Shown piece by piece: positions 9,191-17,612 of a stretch of DNA of 41,852 nucleotides. Numbering within the stretch: the first letter of the stretch is position 1; each line of letters begins with the position of its first letter. Made by a program: the position numbers and the translations under genes. A model generated the notes under the pieces. That model made no database searches. It was not told the DNA's origin and saw only the letters and a list, made by a program, of their open reading frames with translations. The DNA comes from an uncultured Spirochaeta sp. (GTDB lineage: Bacteria; Spirochaetota; Spirochaetia; DTKZ01), in the NCBI GenBank assembly GCA_937140905.1, contig CAKZQO010000178.1, forward strand, positions 1-41,852. Direction: 5' to 3'.

Positions 9191-10297
9191 TCAGGGCAAC
9201 AAAATTATCTTAAACAGAAACGGTAGAACCGTGAGGATACTGAGAAGCCGGGCAGTGTGGAGGACGCTTACCACCAAGGGATCCGCTCCGACCTCCTCCG
9301 CGATGATACTCATCTGGGTAATACCCGCGGGGGAGGATGCGAGTAGACAGGTCCCGGTATCCCAGCCCGTAATTCGTTGAAGGATCCTACTTAAAAGAAT
9401 CCCCGAGGCAACCATGAGGAGTCCTAAAAGACTAATGGGGAGGATCAAAGTGGAAAGCATTTTGAGGGTCTCTGGAGTCAACTGTTGAGCCATGGCAATT
9501 CCTATGGCTATTCGCGCGTAATTCCTTAGTAGGGGAGGTACGGGAGGCAGATCTCCGAAGAGGGTGTTGGCGGTTCCGACTCCGAACATAGCGCCCAACA
9601 TGTCCCCCGCAGGGATCCCAAGATGGATCCCGATGAAGCCTCCAACCAGGGTTGATAGAAGAAGTAGAAGGATTGAGGGAAAGGATCGGTTCTTTAGGTT
9701 TGGATTTTTAAAGGAAAGGGCTTTGGAATCCTGCGGTGGAGGGGTAGCTACTAGAGCCCTTTTGTGGGAAGCCTCTGTAGGGCCGCTCGATATCCGACCC
9801 ACCTTCCATCGAGCCACCAGAGGCATAGCAATCAGAAATAAGAGGACTCTGAACAGCTGTAGGATCGTGATGGTTACTGTGTCCGCATGGAAGGCGAGTC
9901 CGAGAATGGCCATTTCCGCGATTCCCCCTGCGGTGGAACCCAGAAAAGCGGTTTCGATAGAGAGATGAGAAACCTTATAAAGGATGTACCCGGAAATGAG
10001 GGAAAGGGCCAGCATCCAAGAAGATACAATCCCTGCCGGAAGGACCACCTTTTTCAACTGCTGGAGAGTGGAACGATCTACCATCAATCCTAGGTAACAA
10101 CCTAGAATCAGTTTGCTCACTAATGTAATTGGAGTAGAGGGAAAAGGGAGTTCATGTCCAAGGATCGCAAGGATCGACGCCACAAAGAGAGCCCCTAACA
10201 TATCGGGGGCAGGCACATGGAACCTAGCAAAGAGTTTCCATCCTCCTGTACCTAGAAGGAACAATAAGAGGGTCCCATATAACCATCCAGTATTCAT
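9191..10297 (-). CDS. AbrB-family (PF05145-type) membrane protein with internal duplication
   Basis: This 368-residue, very hydrophobic protein has about ten membrane segments arranged as two similar halves. Each half carries the family's proline/glycine signature: VPAPDMLGALF near residue 28, and IPAGDMLGAMFGVGTANTL in the second half. The paired segments STAGGIAEMAILG and SSPAGITQMSIIAEEVGADP are also characteristic. Family members are sometimes labelled putative ammonia monooxygenase, which is not credible as an activity here. Transport or membrane regulation is more likely but unproven. It lies 26 bases after the methyltransferase gene on the same strand. It has no visible Shine-Dalgarno but has a TATAGT box 11 bases upstream, so it may be transcribed separately as a nearly leaderless message. 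Confidence 0.8.
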   Translation of the reverse strand: MNTGWLYGTLLLFLLGTGGWKLFARFHVPAPDMLGALFVASILAILGHELPFPSTPITLVSKLILGCYLGLMVDRSTLQQLKKVVLPAGIVSSWMLALSLISGYILYKVSHLSIETAFLGSTAGGIAEMAILGLAFHADTVTITILQLFRVLLFLIAMPLVARWKVGRISSGPTEASHKRALVATPPPQDSKALSFKNPNLKNRSFPSILLLLLSTLVGGFIGIHLGIPAGDMLGAMFGVGTANTLFGDLPPVPPLLRNYARIAIGIAMAQQLTPETLKMLSTLILPISLLGLLMVASGILLSRILQRITGWDTGTCLLASSPAGITQMSIIAEEVGADPLVVSVLHTARLLSILTVLPFLFKIILLP

Positions 10298-10308
10298 AGT
10301 GAGTTTGT

Positions 10309-10337
10309 ACTATAGCGAAAATATCATCGATTGGAAA
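10309..10337 (-). promoter_or_regulatory. Candidate promoter of the AbrB-family gene
   Basis: Reading the minus strand: TTTCCA (10337-10332), a 17-base spacer and TATAGT (10314-10309). The -10 box ends 11 bases before the ATG at 10297, predicting a leader of only a few bases. It overlaps the 3' end of the upstream gene. Confidence 0.35.
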
Positions 10338-11259
10338 GCCGAAACCGATCTTTCATGGCTGCTTCCCACGCGAGGATCGCTTTCTTTCGTAACGGTCCTT
10401 CCCCATAATTCCCAAACTCGCCATTCTTCCGTAGAACCCGATGGCAGGGAATGAGAAAGGGAATCAGATTTTCGCCAACAGCACTCCCCACCGCCCTCGA
10501 GGCGTTTACGTTTCCCACCTTTTTAGCGAGCCCTTCGTAGCTTACCGCTTCCCCTAGAGGAACACGAATCAAGGCCTCCCATACTTTTATCTGGAAATTG
10601 GTTCCCTGGACGTACAGGTGCAGGGGGCCTGGGGGGATATATTTTATTTCCCGGCTTTCCCAAGGGCTTACTCCGTTGGAATCTGCCCAGTTCCAGAGGG
10701 GATAGGGGAAAATCCGGTCTATAAGCTGCTCACCGGGCCTTGGATCGTGCAGTATGTTAGCTTTCGGCCATTTTTCCATCAGATCCCGAACCAGGGTATC
10801 CTCCGTCATCCCCTGTTGCAGGAAACGCAGGGCGCAAACCCCTTTTTCCGTAACACCGATGAGGCATTTCCCAAAGGGCGATGGATGGAATCCATACCGG
10901 ATCTCTAATCCCTTCCCCCGGGAACGGATATCTCCGGGCCTTACGGCTTCCGTTGTAAGGAGTAGATCGTGCAGGCGAGAAGGACTGGACAACCCACTCT
11001 CATAGGTGGCATCCAGAACACTGGAGGATCTCAATAAGAGCTCCTTGGCATGCTCCTTCGTCAAGTATTGGCAGAACCGTTTGGGACTGATCCCTACCCA
11101 TCGACTGAAAAGTCGCTGGAATTGAAACACACTCAAACCTACAGCCTGGGATAGTTCTTCTAGAGAGGGCTGTAAACTGGGATTAGCTTCTAATACTCCG
11201 ATGACCCTCTCCACTAGTTGGTAGTCGGAAGATGCCGTATCCAATAAATTTTTATACAT
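10324..11259 (-). CDS. AraC-type regulator fused to O6-methylguanine-DNA methyltransferase (Ada-like, lacking the Ada N-terminal zinc domain)
   Basis: It repairs O6-alkylguanine by transferring the alkyl group to its own cysteine and probably also regulates transcription. Of 311 residues, about 15-110 form an AraC-type HTH domain (LEELSQAVGLSVFQFQRLFS and flanking helices). From about 125 a ribonuclease-like methyltransferase domain follows, ending with the active-site IPCHRVLRKNGEFGNYGEG. Unlike E. coli Ada, there is no N-terminal Cys-rich phosphotriester-sensing domain, so how it would be switched on is unclear. A GAGGT ribosome site precedes the ATG. It lies downstream of the XPB helicase pair on the same strand after a 70-base gap, forming a likely DNA-repair cluster, and has a possible promoter of its own. 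Confidence 0.88.
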   Translation of the reverse strand: MYKNLLDTASSDYQLVERVIGVLEANPSLQPSLEELSQAVGLSVFQFQRLFSRWVGISPKRFCQYLTKEHAKELLLRSSSVLDATYESGLSSPSRLHDLLLTTEAVRPGDIRSRGKGLEIRYGFHPSPFGKCLIGVTEKGVCALRFLQQGMTEDTLVRDLMEKWPKANILHDPRPGEQLIDRIFPYPLWNWADSNGVSPWESREIKYIPPGPLHLYVQGTNFQIKVWEALIRVPLGEAVSYEGLAKKVGNVNASRAVGSAVGENLIPFLIPCHRVLRKNGEFGNYGEGPLRKKAILAWEAAMKDRFRLSNR

Positions 11260-11277
11260 CGAGTTACCTCATTCAGT

Positions 11278-11307
11278 AGTGTATCGAAATGAGATACCTA
11301 TCCGCAA
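11278..11307 (-). promoter_or_regulatory. Candidate promoter/operator of the Ada-like gene
   Basis: Minus strand: TTGCGG (11307-11302), an 18-base spacer and TACACT (11283-11278). The inverted repeat GTATC-N7-GATAC (11281-11297) lies within the promoter and could be an operator, for example for autoregulation by the AraC-type domain. Both readings are inferences from pattern alone. Confidence 0.35.
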
Positions 11308-11329
11308 CCCGATTCTTGCAGAGAGTCCT

Positions 11330-13420
11330 CTATCCCACCAAGAACCCCTTTATCCTTCGAACTAGACTTATCTTTCGAACCGGGATCTCCACTCTCGTTC
11401 CCCCTGGCAGGGTAACCCCGCACACGATTAAATCGTTTCCTATTTTCTTAAGTTCCTCGGGACGAAGAATGTACCGCTCGGGGGATCCCTCCTGTCCTCG
11501 AACCAGAATTTCCAGGTAATCGGAGGGAGAAGAGATGGTTTGTTCGATTACTACCGCCTTCCCCGCATAGTCGAGGCCTTTGGCTTCTGTTCGTTCTCGC
11601 CGCTTTAGTTCCGGTCGAATTTGATCAGGATCTACCACGACCTTTGATAGAATCTTTTGTTCCCACTCCTTTCGCTGTTCCTCGGTTAGAGACAGGGACT
11701 CCAACCGTGCAAAGAGTTCGGTTTGAATCCCCAATAGGGAAACAGCAGGTTCTTTTTCTTGAGAGGAGGAAAGAGAGGGTTTGGACTTGGTAAGAGGGGT
11801 TTCGGTTGTTTTCTCAATAGACCCTAATATCTTTGAGGCTATCTGTGGCAAATTAGAAAGGTAGGGATAGTTCCAGGGAAGGAAGTATAAGTATCTAGAG
11901 GGTTTGGTGATTTCAGAACCTCCGTTTAAACGAAAGATCCCTCCTTCTGAGGGTGTGGGAGGTACCGAAATACCCATGTCCTGCAATAACCGTAGGAAAG
12001 GTTCGAACTTCTCTTTCCGAACCAGGTATACACCGGGGGCAAGGACTAGGTGTATATGCTCTTTGATTCGTTCGTGCTGTTCGATTGTTGCTCTTCTCTG
12101 TTCATCAACTTGAACCAAGACCCCTTCGACAAACGATATGCTCCGGTACTCGGATTCCCAACTCTTCAGTTGAACCGACACATTTTGGGGCACTCCATTC
12201 TGGGTGAGTCGTTGAAACAATTGTTCCACCCTTTCGGCCGAAAGACCTTCCGCGAGGCCTTGGAAATAGGAAGTTTTCGTCAGCTCGAAGATGGGGTATA
12301 TGTCGTACCGTCGGACAGTACAGAGAATCGCTAGGGGAAGGGCATCGGATAGCTCGATATGGGGAGTAAGGCTTAGTTCGAAGTTTGGTTGGAGGATAGC
12401 CTTCGGTTCTAAACCGGGTTGAGAGGAAGAGAAAAGGGTGGGATTCAATGCCCAGTGATCCGTTTCTTCCAATGGCACGAATACTCCGTAGGTGCAGAGT
12501 TCTTCGATCCAACTTTCTTCGATTGCAGGCTCGTCCTCCTCTTGAAAGGCTGCCAATAGGGCAAGCCGGTAGAGGACGATTCGGGTATAGGCCTTTTCTA
12601 AAGATAAGGTCTGCAAAAACCCTGAAAGCCAACGAGCTTCCCGAAAGACTTGTTCTCGTTCGGTGTGTTTGAACGCTCTCAGGATAATCAAGATTCGTTC
12701 CAGAGGGGTAAGAGCAGAGAACTCTTTCCACACGGTTAAATCGACGAAAAGAGTATGTTCTTTTTGGAATACGAGCCCCAACCTAAGAAGAGCCCTGATG
12801 ATCTGGTGTAACACCTCTTTCTCCTGACGGAACTGGGGAAAGACGTTTAGGAGTTTCGATTCCATCGGTTTCCGAAGTGTGCCATCCGTCTTCAGGTGTG
12901 ATTCTTGGTGGAGAAGAAAGGAAAGGATGGAAGCCCATAAAGTATCGTTCAACTTTGGAGGTTTGGAGTGTATCTGTGACAGGGGGATCGAATGGATAAG
13001 GAGGGAAAGTTGGATGATCCGTTCCCGAAAACTATCCTCGAACAGAGGATTCAAATAGAACACTTCCGCCCCCTCCACACGGTCTAAGTAGATCAAAAGT
13101 CGATCCTGGAGGTTGCGCAGTTTATTCATCAAAGGAAGGAACGAGTACTGATCCGCCAATAGCCGATGTAGTTTCTGGTGGGTAGGGTTTGGAGTGTAAA
13201 AAATGGCGGTGAGTATGAGGGCATCCTCCGGCTCGATCAACGCTAGAATACGCTCCCGGATAGACTTTTTGCGTAAAAAAGCTTCCAGCGATTCCAGGAT
13301 GGAGTGTTTGTGGTATGGGGTTTTCAATTCTCCCAAGTAGTTTCTCATCAGTTCGAAGAAGGCAGAGTCGGGAAGTTTGAGAAGGGCCGATTTCCAATGA
13401 GAAAGACGATCATCCTTCAT
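11330..13420 (-). CDS. XPB/Ssl2-like helicase-associated protein (Helicase_C_3-type domain), partner of XPB helicase
   Basis: This protein of 696 residues is not itself a helicase, as no Walker motifs are visible. The N-terminal third is helical. A central to C-terminal stretch (about residues 350-500) begins ILQPNFELSLTPHIE and contains FVEGVLVQVDEQ and VLAPGVYLVRKEKFEPFLRLL. This resembles the XPB/Ssl2-like domain (PF13625 type) found in helicase-associated proteins. The chosen ATG overlaps the stop of the XPB helicase gene as ATGA. An in-frame ATG 21 bases further upstream lies inside the helicase gene and has no better ribosome site. Translational coupling strongly suggests that the two proteins form a complex. 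Function beyond helicase partnership is unknown. A role similar to TFIIH p52 or archaeal Bax1 is speculation. Confidence 0.75.
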   Translation of the reverse strand: MKDDRLSHWKSALLKLPDSAFFELMRNYLGELKTPYHKHSILESLEAFLRKKSIRERILALIEPEDALILTAIFYTPNPTHQKLHRLLADQYSFLPLMNKLRNLQDRLLIYLDRVEGAEVFYLNPLFEDSFRERIIQLSLLIHSIPLSQIHSKPPKLNDTLWASILSFLLHQESHLKTDGTLRKPMESKLLNVFPQFRQEKEVLHQIIRALLRLGLVFQKEHTLFVDLTVWKEFSALTPLERILIILRAFKHTEREQVFREARWLSGFLQTLSLEKAYTRIVLYRLALLAAFQEEDEPAIEESWIEELCTYGVFVPLEETDHWALNPTLFSSSQPGLEPKAILQPNFELSLTPHIELSDALPLAILCTVRRYDIYPIFELTKTSYFQGLAEGLSAERVEQLFQRLTQNGVPQNVSVQLKSWESEYRSISFVEGVLVQVDEQRRATIEQHERIKEHIHLVLAPGVYLVRKEKFEPFLRLLQDMGISVPPTPSEGGIFRLNGGSEITKPSRYLYFLPWNYPYLSNLPQIASKILGSIEKTTETPLTKSKPSLSSSQEKEPAVSLLGIQTELFARLESLSLTEEQRKEWEQKILSKVVVDPDQIRPELKRRERTEAKGLDYAGKAVVIEQTISSPSDYLEILVRGQEGSPERYILRPEELKKIGNDLIVCGVTLPGGTRVEIPVRKISLVRRIKGFLVG

Positions 13421-15105
13421 ACCAGTTCTTTTGGATCCCATAATTCTATTCTATACTTGTATCCCTGCTCGGTAAGGAATTTTTGCCGATGGGCTCCAAA
13501 GGTTTCTTCGGTAGTATAGCGCGACAGGATGGAGTAGAAGTAGGAGTTTTTCTGTTTAGGCCGCAGGATCCGTCCCAATCGTTGGGCTTCCTCTTGTCTG
13601 GAACCGAAGGTTCCGGATACCTGGATGGCCACGGAAGCATCGGGTAGATCGATGGCAAAGTTTGCCACTTTCGATACGACGATTTTCCGGATGGCGCCTT
13701 GTTTGAATTCTCGATAGATTCGTTCCCGTTCTGGGTTGGGGGTTTTGCCCGTGATTAGAGGGGCCTTCAGTTCTTTCGCTAGTTCGGCCAGTTGGGAAAG
13801 GTACTGGCCAATGATCAGGACGGAATCTTCCGGATGATTCTTCAGGATCTCCTTACATACCAGGAGCTTATAGGGATTCTCGCTGGCAATGCGAAACTTG
13901 CGCCGCTTGTCTGCTAGGGCATAGGAAAGCTTTAGGTTGTCGGGGAGGTCTACCCGTATCTCGATACATTCCGCTTCCGCGATAAAGCCTTGGGTTTCCA
14001 ACTGTTTCCAGGGAACATCGTACCGCTTGGGCCCTACTAGGGAAAAGACATCCGCCTCCCTTCCATCCTCGCGTATAAGGGTGGCTGTCAATCCCAACCG
14101 GCGAATGCTCTGGATTTCGGCGGTGATGCGGAAGATGGGAGCAGGTAAAAGATGTACTTCGTCGTAGATAATGAGTCCCCATCTCTGTTCCCGAAACAAG
14201 CGAAAATGGGGGAACTCTTCTTCTTTGTTGGATCTCCAAACGAGGATCTGGTACGTGCATACGGTTACCGGTCGGATAGTTTTCAAAGAACCGGTATACT
14301 CGCCGATATCTTCCGGTGAAAGGGTGGTTTTATCGAGGAGTTCGTCTATCCACTGATGGACAGCGGCTACGTTGGTGGTGAGGATCAAAGTGTGGGTCTT
14401 CAGTGCAGCCATGATGGCCATTCCGATTACTGTTTTGCCCGCGCCACAGGGTAGCACGAGGGTTCCAAACCCAGTTCCTGGCTTTTTCCCTGCCAGGAAA
14501 GCTTGCGCGGCATCCTGCTGATAGTTCCGTAGGGAAAAGGGACGGCCAGTGGAAGTCTTTGACCGTAGTTCGATCTGCAGGTAATCCCCTTCCAACAGGG
14601 GAGCTTCATCCTGCACCGGGTAACCGAGATGGATCATCTCCTGTTTGAAGGACCCCCGGTGAATCAAGGGTACTAGGATCTGGTCGTCTCGCAGAAAGTA
14701 GTACTTTTCGAGTTTCTTAGTGTGAAGTATTTCTTCCCGGATGGCTGAATCTGTTACTTCTAGTTCTAATCGGTTTGGGTCGGGGGAAGGGTGCAGTTTT
14801 ACTTTCCCGTACCTGCCTATCGTTTCCCGGATACTCTCGACCACGTTCTTTGGAATTGGGTACCGAGAGTAGGCCTGTAGGATCTGCAGGATTCTATCAG
14901 CGGATAACCCTGTTGATGCGGCATTCCATAGTGAGAGAGGGGTGATTCGATACGTATGGATGTGCTCGGGAGATTTTTCTAGCTCTGCAAACAGGGCGAG
15001 CTCAGCCCGGGCCTCCTCGAATCCAGGGTCGTGCACATCAAGGAGGAGGGAACCATCGCTCTGCACAATCAGAGGTTTATAGGTCGAAGGAGCTTGGGAA
15101 TTCAT
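13417..15105 (-). CDS. XPB/Rad25-type DNA helicase (superfamily 2)
   Basis: This 562-residue ATP-dependent DNA helicase of the XPB/ERCC3 type is expected to act in DNA repair or transcription-linked unwinding. An N-terminal domain (residues ~8-110, beginning PLIVQSDGSLLLDV) resembles the XPB/Ssl2 N-terminal module. Motifs then run in order: Walker A GAGKT (221-225), DEVH (315-318), TATLIREDGRE containing the XPB-specific RED triplet (346-348), and QRLGRILRP near the C-terminus. Bacterial XPB homologues are known in some spirochaetes and actinobacteria. The ATG at 15105 gives the start of recognisable homology. The frame stays open far upstream but encodes Ser/Arg/Thr-rich sequence with no domain. 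A TATACA box lies eight bases before this ATG. Confidence 0.92.
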   Translation of the reverse strand: MNSQAPSTYKPLIVQSDGSLLLDVHDPGFEEARAELALFAELEKSPEHIHTYRITPLSLWNAASTGLSADRILQILQAYSRYPIPKNVVESIRETIGRYGKVKLHPSPDPNRLELEVTDSAIREEILHTKKLEKYYFLRDDQILVPLIHRGSFKQEMIHLGYPVQDEAPLLEGDYLQIELRSKTSTGRPFSLRNYQQDAAQAFLAGKKPGTGFGTLVLPCGAGKTVIGMAIMAALKTHTLILTTNVAAVHQWIDELLDKTTLSPEDIGEYTGSLKTIRPVTVCTYQILVWRSNKEEEFPHFRLFREQRWGLIIYDEVHLLPAPIFRITAEIQSIRRLGLTATLIREDGREADVFSLVGPKRYDVPWKQLETQGFIAEAECIEIRVDLPDNLKLSYALADKRRKFRIASENPYKLLVCKEILKNHPEDSVLIIGQYLSQLAELAKELKAPLITGKTPNPERERIYREFKQGAIRKIVVSKVANFAIDLPDASVAIQVSGTFGSRQEEAQRLGRILRPKQKNSYFYSILSRYTTEETFGAHRQKFLTEQGYKYRIELWDPKELV

Positions 15106-15113
15106 TCCGCCTC

Positions 15114-15143
15114 TGTATACCATGGAAGGCTTAGTTCTGGGAA
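15114..15143 (-). promoter_or_regulatory. Candidate promoter of the XPB operon, very short leader
   Basis: Minus strand: TTCCCA (15143-15138), an 18-base spacer and TATACA (15119-15114), with TGG immediately before the -10 as an extended element. The -10 box ends eight bases before the ATG at 15105, so the leader would be 1-3 bases. The GAGGCGG between them could otherwise serve as a weak ribosome site. Confidence 0.4.
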
Positions 15144-15205
15144 GGAAGATTGAGGAAACAGAACAACTAAACAATCCCGTGCATCTAAACGAAGTCGTTC
15201 TTGTG

Positions 15206-15235
15206 TTGACGGACGTCTTACGCCTATTGTATAGT
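15206..15235 (+). promoter_or_regulatory. Promoter of the SDR epimerase gene
   Basis: TTGACG (15206-15211), an 18-base spacer and TATAGT (15230-15235). Transcription would start near 15242, leaving a short leader that contains the GGAGGAGATAGG ribosome site before the ATG at 15260. Confidence 0.65.
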
Positions 15236-15259
15236 GGGCTTGTTCTGGAGGAGATAGGT

Positions 15260-16258
15260 ATGCGAGTTTTATTCGTTGGAGGTACAGGTAACATTTCCCG
15301 CGCGTGTACCGATGCGTGTATGGCGTTGGGTTGGGAGGTGTACCACCTGAATCGGGGGAAGCGAAAGGAGGAGGTTCGGGAAGGCGTAATTACCCTTACC
15401 TCCGATATCAACGATACGGGCCGGGTCAAAGAATTACTTAAAGACCTTAGATTCGATGCCATAGTAGATTGGATCGTGTTCAAAGAGGAGGATGCTAACA
15501 GGGACCTAGACCTATTCCTAGGGAAGACAGATCAGTATGTGTTCATCAGTACGGCTTCGGCATACGAGAAGCCGCCTCGATCTCTACCGATCACCGAATC
15601 TACCCCGCTCAAGAACCCCTTTTGGCAGTATTCACAGGATAAAATTGCATGCGAGGAGGTTTTCCTCGATGCCTTTAAACAGAAAGGGTTCCCCGTTACT
15701 ATCGTACGACCGAGTTATACCTACGGAAATGGATGGATCCCCTCCCAATTCGGTTCGGCCGAGTATACCATTGCCCAGAGGATCCTTTCCGGAAAACCCA
15801 TTGTCGTACCCGGGGATGGAACGAACTTTTGGACCCTAACCCACAATTCTGATTTTGCAAAGGGTCTACGAGGACTTTTAGGGAATTACCGAGCCATTGG
15901 GGAAGCTTTTCACATTACCAGTGACGAGGCCTACAGTTGGGATGAGATTTATCGTACCCTCGGCAGATCCCTGGGGGTAGAACCAAAGCTGATCCATATC
16001 CCTTCCGAGGTTATCGTGGATCGATACCCCGATTGGACAGGAAACCTGTTGGGAGATAAATCCTATACGGCCTTGTTCGACAATTCGAAGATCAAGCGAT
16101 TTGTCCCGGACTTTATCTGCACCACTCCTTTTTCCGTGGGGCTCCGTTCTTCTCTGGAATGGTTCGAAAGACATCCGGAAAAGAAAGTGGTGAACCCCGA
16201 AACAGATAAACGTCTGGATGCTCTTGTGGAAGAATTTGCCCATATCCGAGGACGATGA
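15260..16258 (+). CDS. NAD-dependent epimerase/dehydratase family protein (extended SDR)
   Basis: This 332-residue Rossmann-fold protein begins MRVLFVGGTGNISRACTD, an NAD(P)-binding glycine motif at the very N-terminus. The catalytic YxxxK reads YSQDK in FWQYSQDKIACEEVF, preceded by the VFISTASAYEKP strand. The ITSDEAYSWDEIY segment in the C-terminal half is common in atypical SDRs related to sugar-nucleotide epimerases and CSP41-like proteins. The chosen ATG follows a strong GGAGGAG site and begins the Rossmann strand. A further 46 in-frame codons upstream overlap the promoter and the divergent helicase gene, and are rejected. The substrate cannot be assigned. The gene is probably monocistronic, divergent from the XPB operon and convergent with acetate kinase. 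Confidence 0.85.
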   Translation: MRVLFVGGTGNISRACTDACMALGWEVYHLNRGKRKEEVREGVITLTSDINDTGRVKELLKDLRFDAIVDWIVFKEEDANRDLDLFLGKTDQYVFISTASAYEKPPRSLPITESTPLKNPFWQYSQDKIACEEVFLDAFKQKGFPVTIVRPSYTYGNGWIPSQFGSAEYTIAQRILSGKPIVVPGDGTNFWTLTHNSDFAKGLRGLLGNYRAIGEAFHITSDEAYSWDEIYRTLGRSLGVEPKLIHIPSEVIVDRYPDWTGNLLGDKSYTALFDNSKIKRFVPDFICTTPFSVGLRSSLEWFERHPEKKVVNPETDKRLDALVEEFAHIRGR

Positions 16259-16260
16259 AT

Positions 16261-16295
16261 CCGCTCCATCAGGGTACATGACCCCATTGGAGCGG
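16261..16295. terminator. Inverted repeat between convergent genes (possible bidirectional terminator)
   Basis: CCGCTCCA (16261-16268) pairs with TGGAGCGG (16288-16295), and GGGT/ACCC can form an inner stem. It lies just after the epimerase stop and about 20 bases before the acetate kinase stop. There is no strong T-run on either strand, so termination is likely but unproven. Confidence 0.5.
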
Positions 16296-16316
16296 TTACA
16301 TGGTCGTATAGGGGGG

Positions 16317-17528
16317 TTATTCTGTCTTTCCTGCTTCGAAGGCGATCTGGTACGTATCCCGCGCGATCTGCAGTTCCTCGTTGGTGGGGATTACGAGAAT
16401 CGCAATGGGGGAGTACTCGTGGGACACGATTCCTTCCCGGTTCCCTAGTTCCCGGTTCTTCTCATAATCCATGAAAATTCGAAGATTTTCCAGGTTGCGA
16501 CAGATCCGTTCCCGCATCCTCACGTTATTCTGCCCCACCCCACCGGTAAACACGATGGCGTCTACCTTTATGAGATTCGCAGCATAGGCTCCGATATATT
16601 TACGAACTCGGTACGCGTAGACTTCTAAAGCTTGCTGGGCGTGAATGTTTCCTTCTGCGGCTGCCTTTTCCACATCTCGCATGTCGTTGGAAATGCCGGA
16701 TAATCCGAGGATGCCGCTTTTCTTGTTGAGAATCGTGTCCAACTCCTGGGCAGTGTATCCCCGTTTCATCAGATAGAGGAGGACGGCAGGGTCCAAATCG
16801 CCGGACCGCGTGCCCATCACCAATCCTTCCAAAGGAGTAAAACCCATCGAGGTGTCGATCGATTTCCCGTGGTAGATGGCAGTTATGGAAGCGCCGTTTC
16901 CCAAATGACAGGTAATGAGGTTGGTGTTATCTTCCGAGCGTTTCAAGAGATGGAGAGCCCGTTCTGCTACGTACCGATGACTGGTTCCATGAAACCCATA
17001 CCGACGGATTTTGTACTTTTCATAGAACTCCCTTGGGATTCCGTAGAGATATGCGGCAGGCGGCAGGGTCTGGTGGAAGGCCGTGTCGAACACAGCAACC
17101 TGAGGTTTTCCTTTCAATAAGCGGAACGCTTCTCGGATACCCAGCAGGTTTGCAGGGTTATGGAGAGGGGCGAGTTCAGATACCTCCTCTACCGTACGAA
17201 TCACATTCTCGTCGATGAGAACGGAAGATGCATACGCTTCTCCCCCATGAACTACCCGATGCCCGGCAGCGGATATTTCACCGATGTCGCGAAGCATCCC
17301 AACCTTGGGATCTGTCATGGCCTTTCGTACCAGTTCCATCGCTTCTCCATGATGGGGAATTACCCGTTCTTCTTCGTATACTCCTCGGGTGGTTTCCTGC
17401 TTGATCTTTCCTTTCGGTTCACCGATCCGTTCTACCAGCCCTTTACCCAAACTGATCCCTTCGGGCATCTCGTATACTTCGTACTTGAGGGAAGAACTCC
17501 CACAGTTGATCACTAGAATCTTGTGCAT
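16317..17528 (-). CDS. ackA: Acetate kinase
   Basis: It catalyses acetyl phosphate + ADP to acetate + ATP, an ATP-yielding step of fermentation. The 403-residue length is normal for the family. Signatures include MHKILVINCGSSSLKYEVYE at the N-terminus, AGHRVVHGGE, FDTAFHQTLP, RRYGFHGTSHRYVAE, CHLGNGASI and FTGGVGQNN. The start at 17528 has a good ribosome site (GCAGGAG, five bases away). Nine extra in-frame codons upstream are not part of the conserved protein. No phosphotransacetylase gene is adjacent. The gene is divergent from the PhoH-like gene, and the two predicted promoters overlap. Confidence 0.97.
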   Translation of the reverse strand: MHKILVINCGSSSLKYEVYEMPEGISLGKGLVERIGEPKGKIKQETTRGVYEEERVIPHHGEAMELVRKAMTDPKVGMLRDIGEISAAGHRVVHGGEAYASSVLIDENVIRTVEEVSELAPLHNPANLLGIREAFRLLKGKPQVAVFDTAFHQTLPPAAYLYGIPREFYEKYKIRRYGFHGTSHRYVAERALHLLKRSEDNTNLITCHLGNGASITAIYHGKSIDTSMGFTPLEGLVMGTRSGDLDPAVLLYLMKRGYTAQELDTILNKKSGILGLSGISNDMRDVEKAAAEGNIHAQQALEVYAYRVRKYIGAYAANLIKVDAIVFTGGVGQNNVRMRERICRNLENLRIFMDYEKNRELGNREGIVSHEYSPIAILVIPTNEELQIARDTYQIAFEAGKTE

Positions 17529-17555
17529 AGCGTCTCCTGCAATATGGTTTTGCAT

Positions 17556-17584
17556 ATTTTACACCTGTTTCTTGGGTTTGAAAA
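17556..17584 (-). promoter_or_regulatory. Candidate promoter of acetate kinase gene
   Basis: Minus strand: TTTTCA (17584-17579), a 17-base spacer and TAAAAT (17561-17556), preceded by TG. The -35 hexamer overlaps the -35 of the divergent PhoH-like promoter on the opposite strand, so the two promoters may compete for polymerase. Confidence 0.45.
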
Positions 17585-17606
17585 CGACAATCGTGAATGG
17601 TACAAT
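17578..17606 (+). promoter_or_regulatory. Promoter of the PIN-PhoH gene, likely leaderless
   Basis: TTGAAA (17578-17583), a 17-base spacer and TACAAT (17601-17606), with TGG before the -10 as an extended element. The -10 ends six bases before the ATG at 17613, placing the expected transcription start on the start codon. No Shine-Dalgarno is visible. Confidence 0.65.
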
Positions 17607-17612
17607 ACGAGT

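Noticed and set aside
9191-10297. Ammonia monooxygenase activity for the AbrB-family protein
   Set aside because: This label is a historic annotation for the family. The protein is a duplicated multi-pass membrane protein with no feature of a monooxygenase.
15122-15259. A 46-codon upstream extension of the epimerase gene
   Set aside because: It contains the gene's own -35/-10 promoter and ribosome site; the Rossmann fold starts exactly at the ATG at 15260.
15106-15483. A long in-frame N-terminal extension of the XPB helicase gene
   Set aside because: The extension is rich in Ser, Arg and Thr with no recognisable domain, overlaps the divergent epimerase gene and its promoter, and homology begins only at the ATG at 15105.
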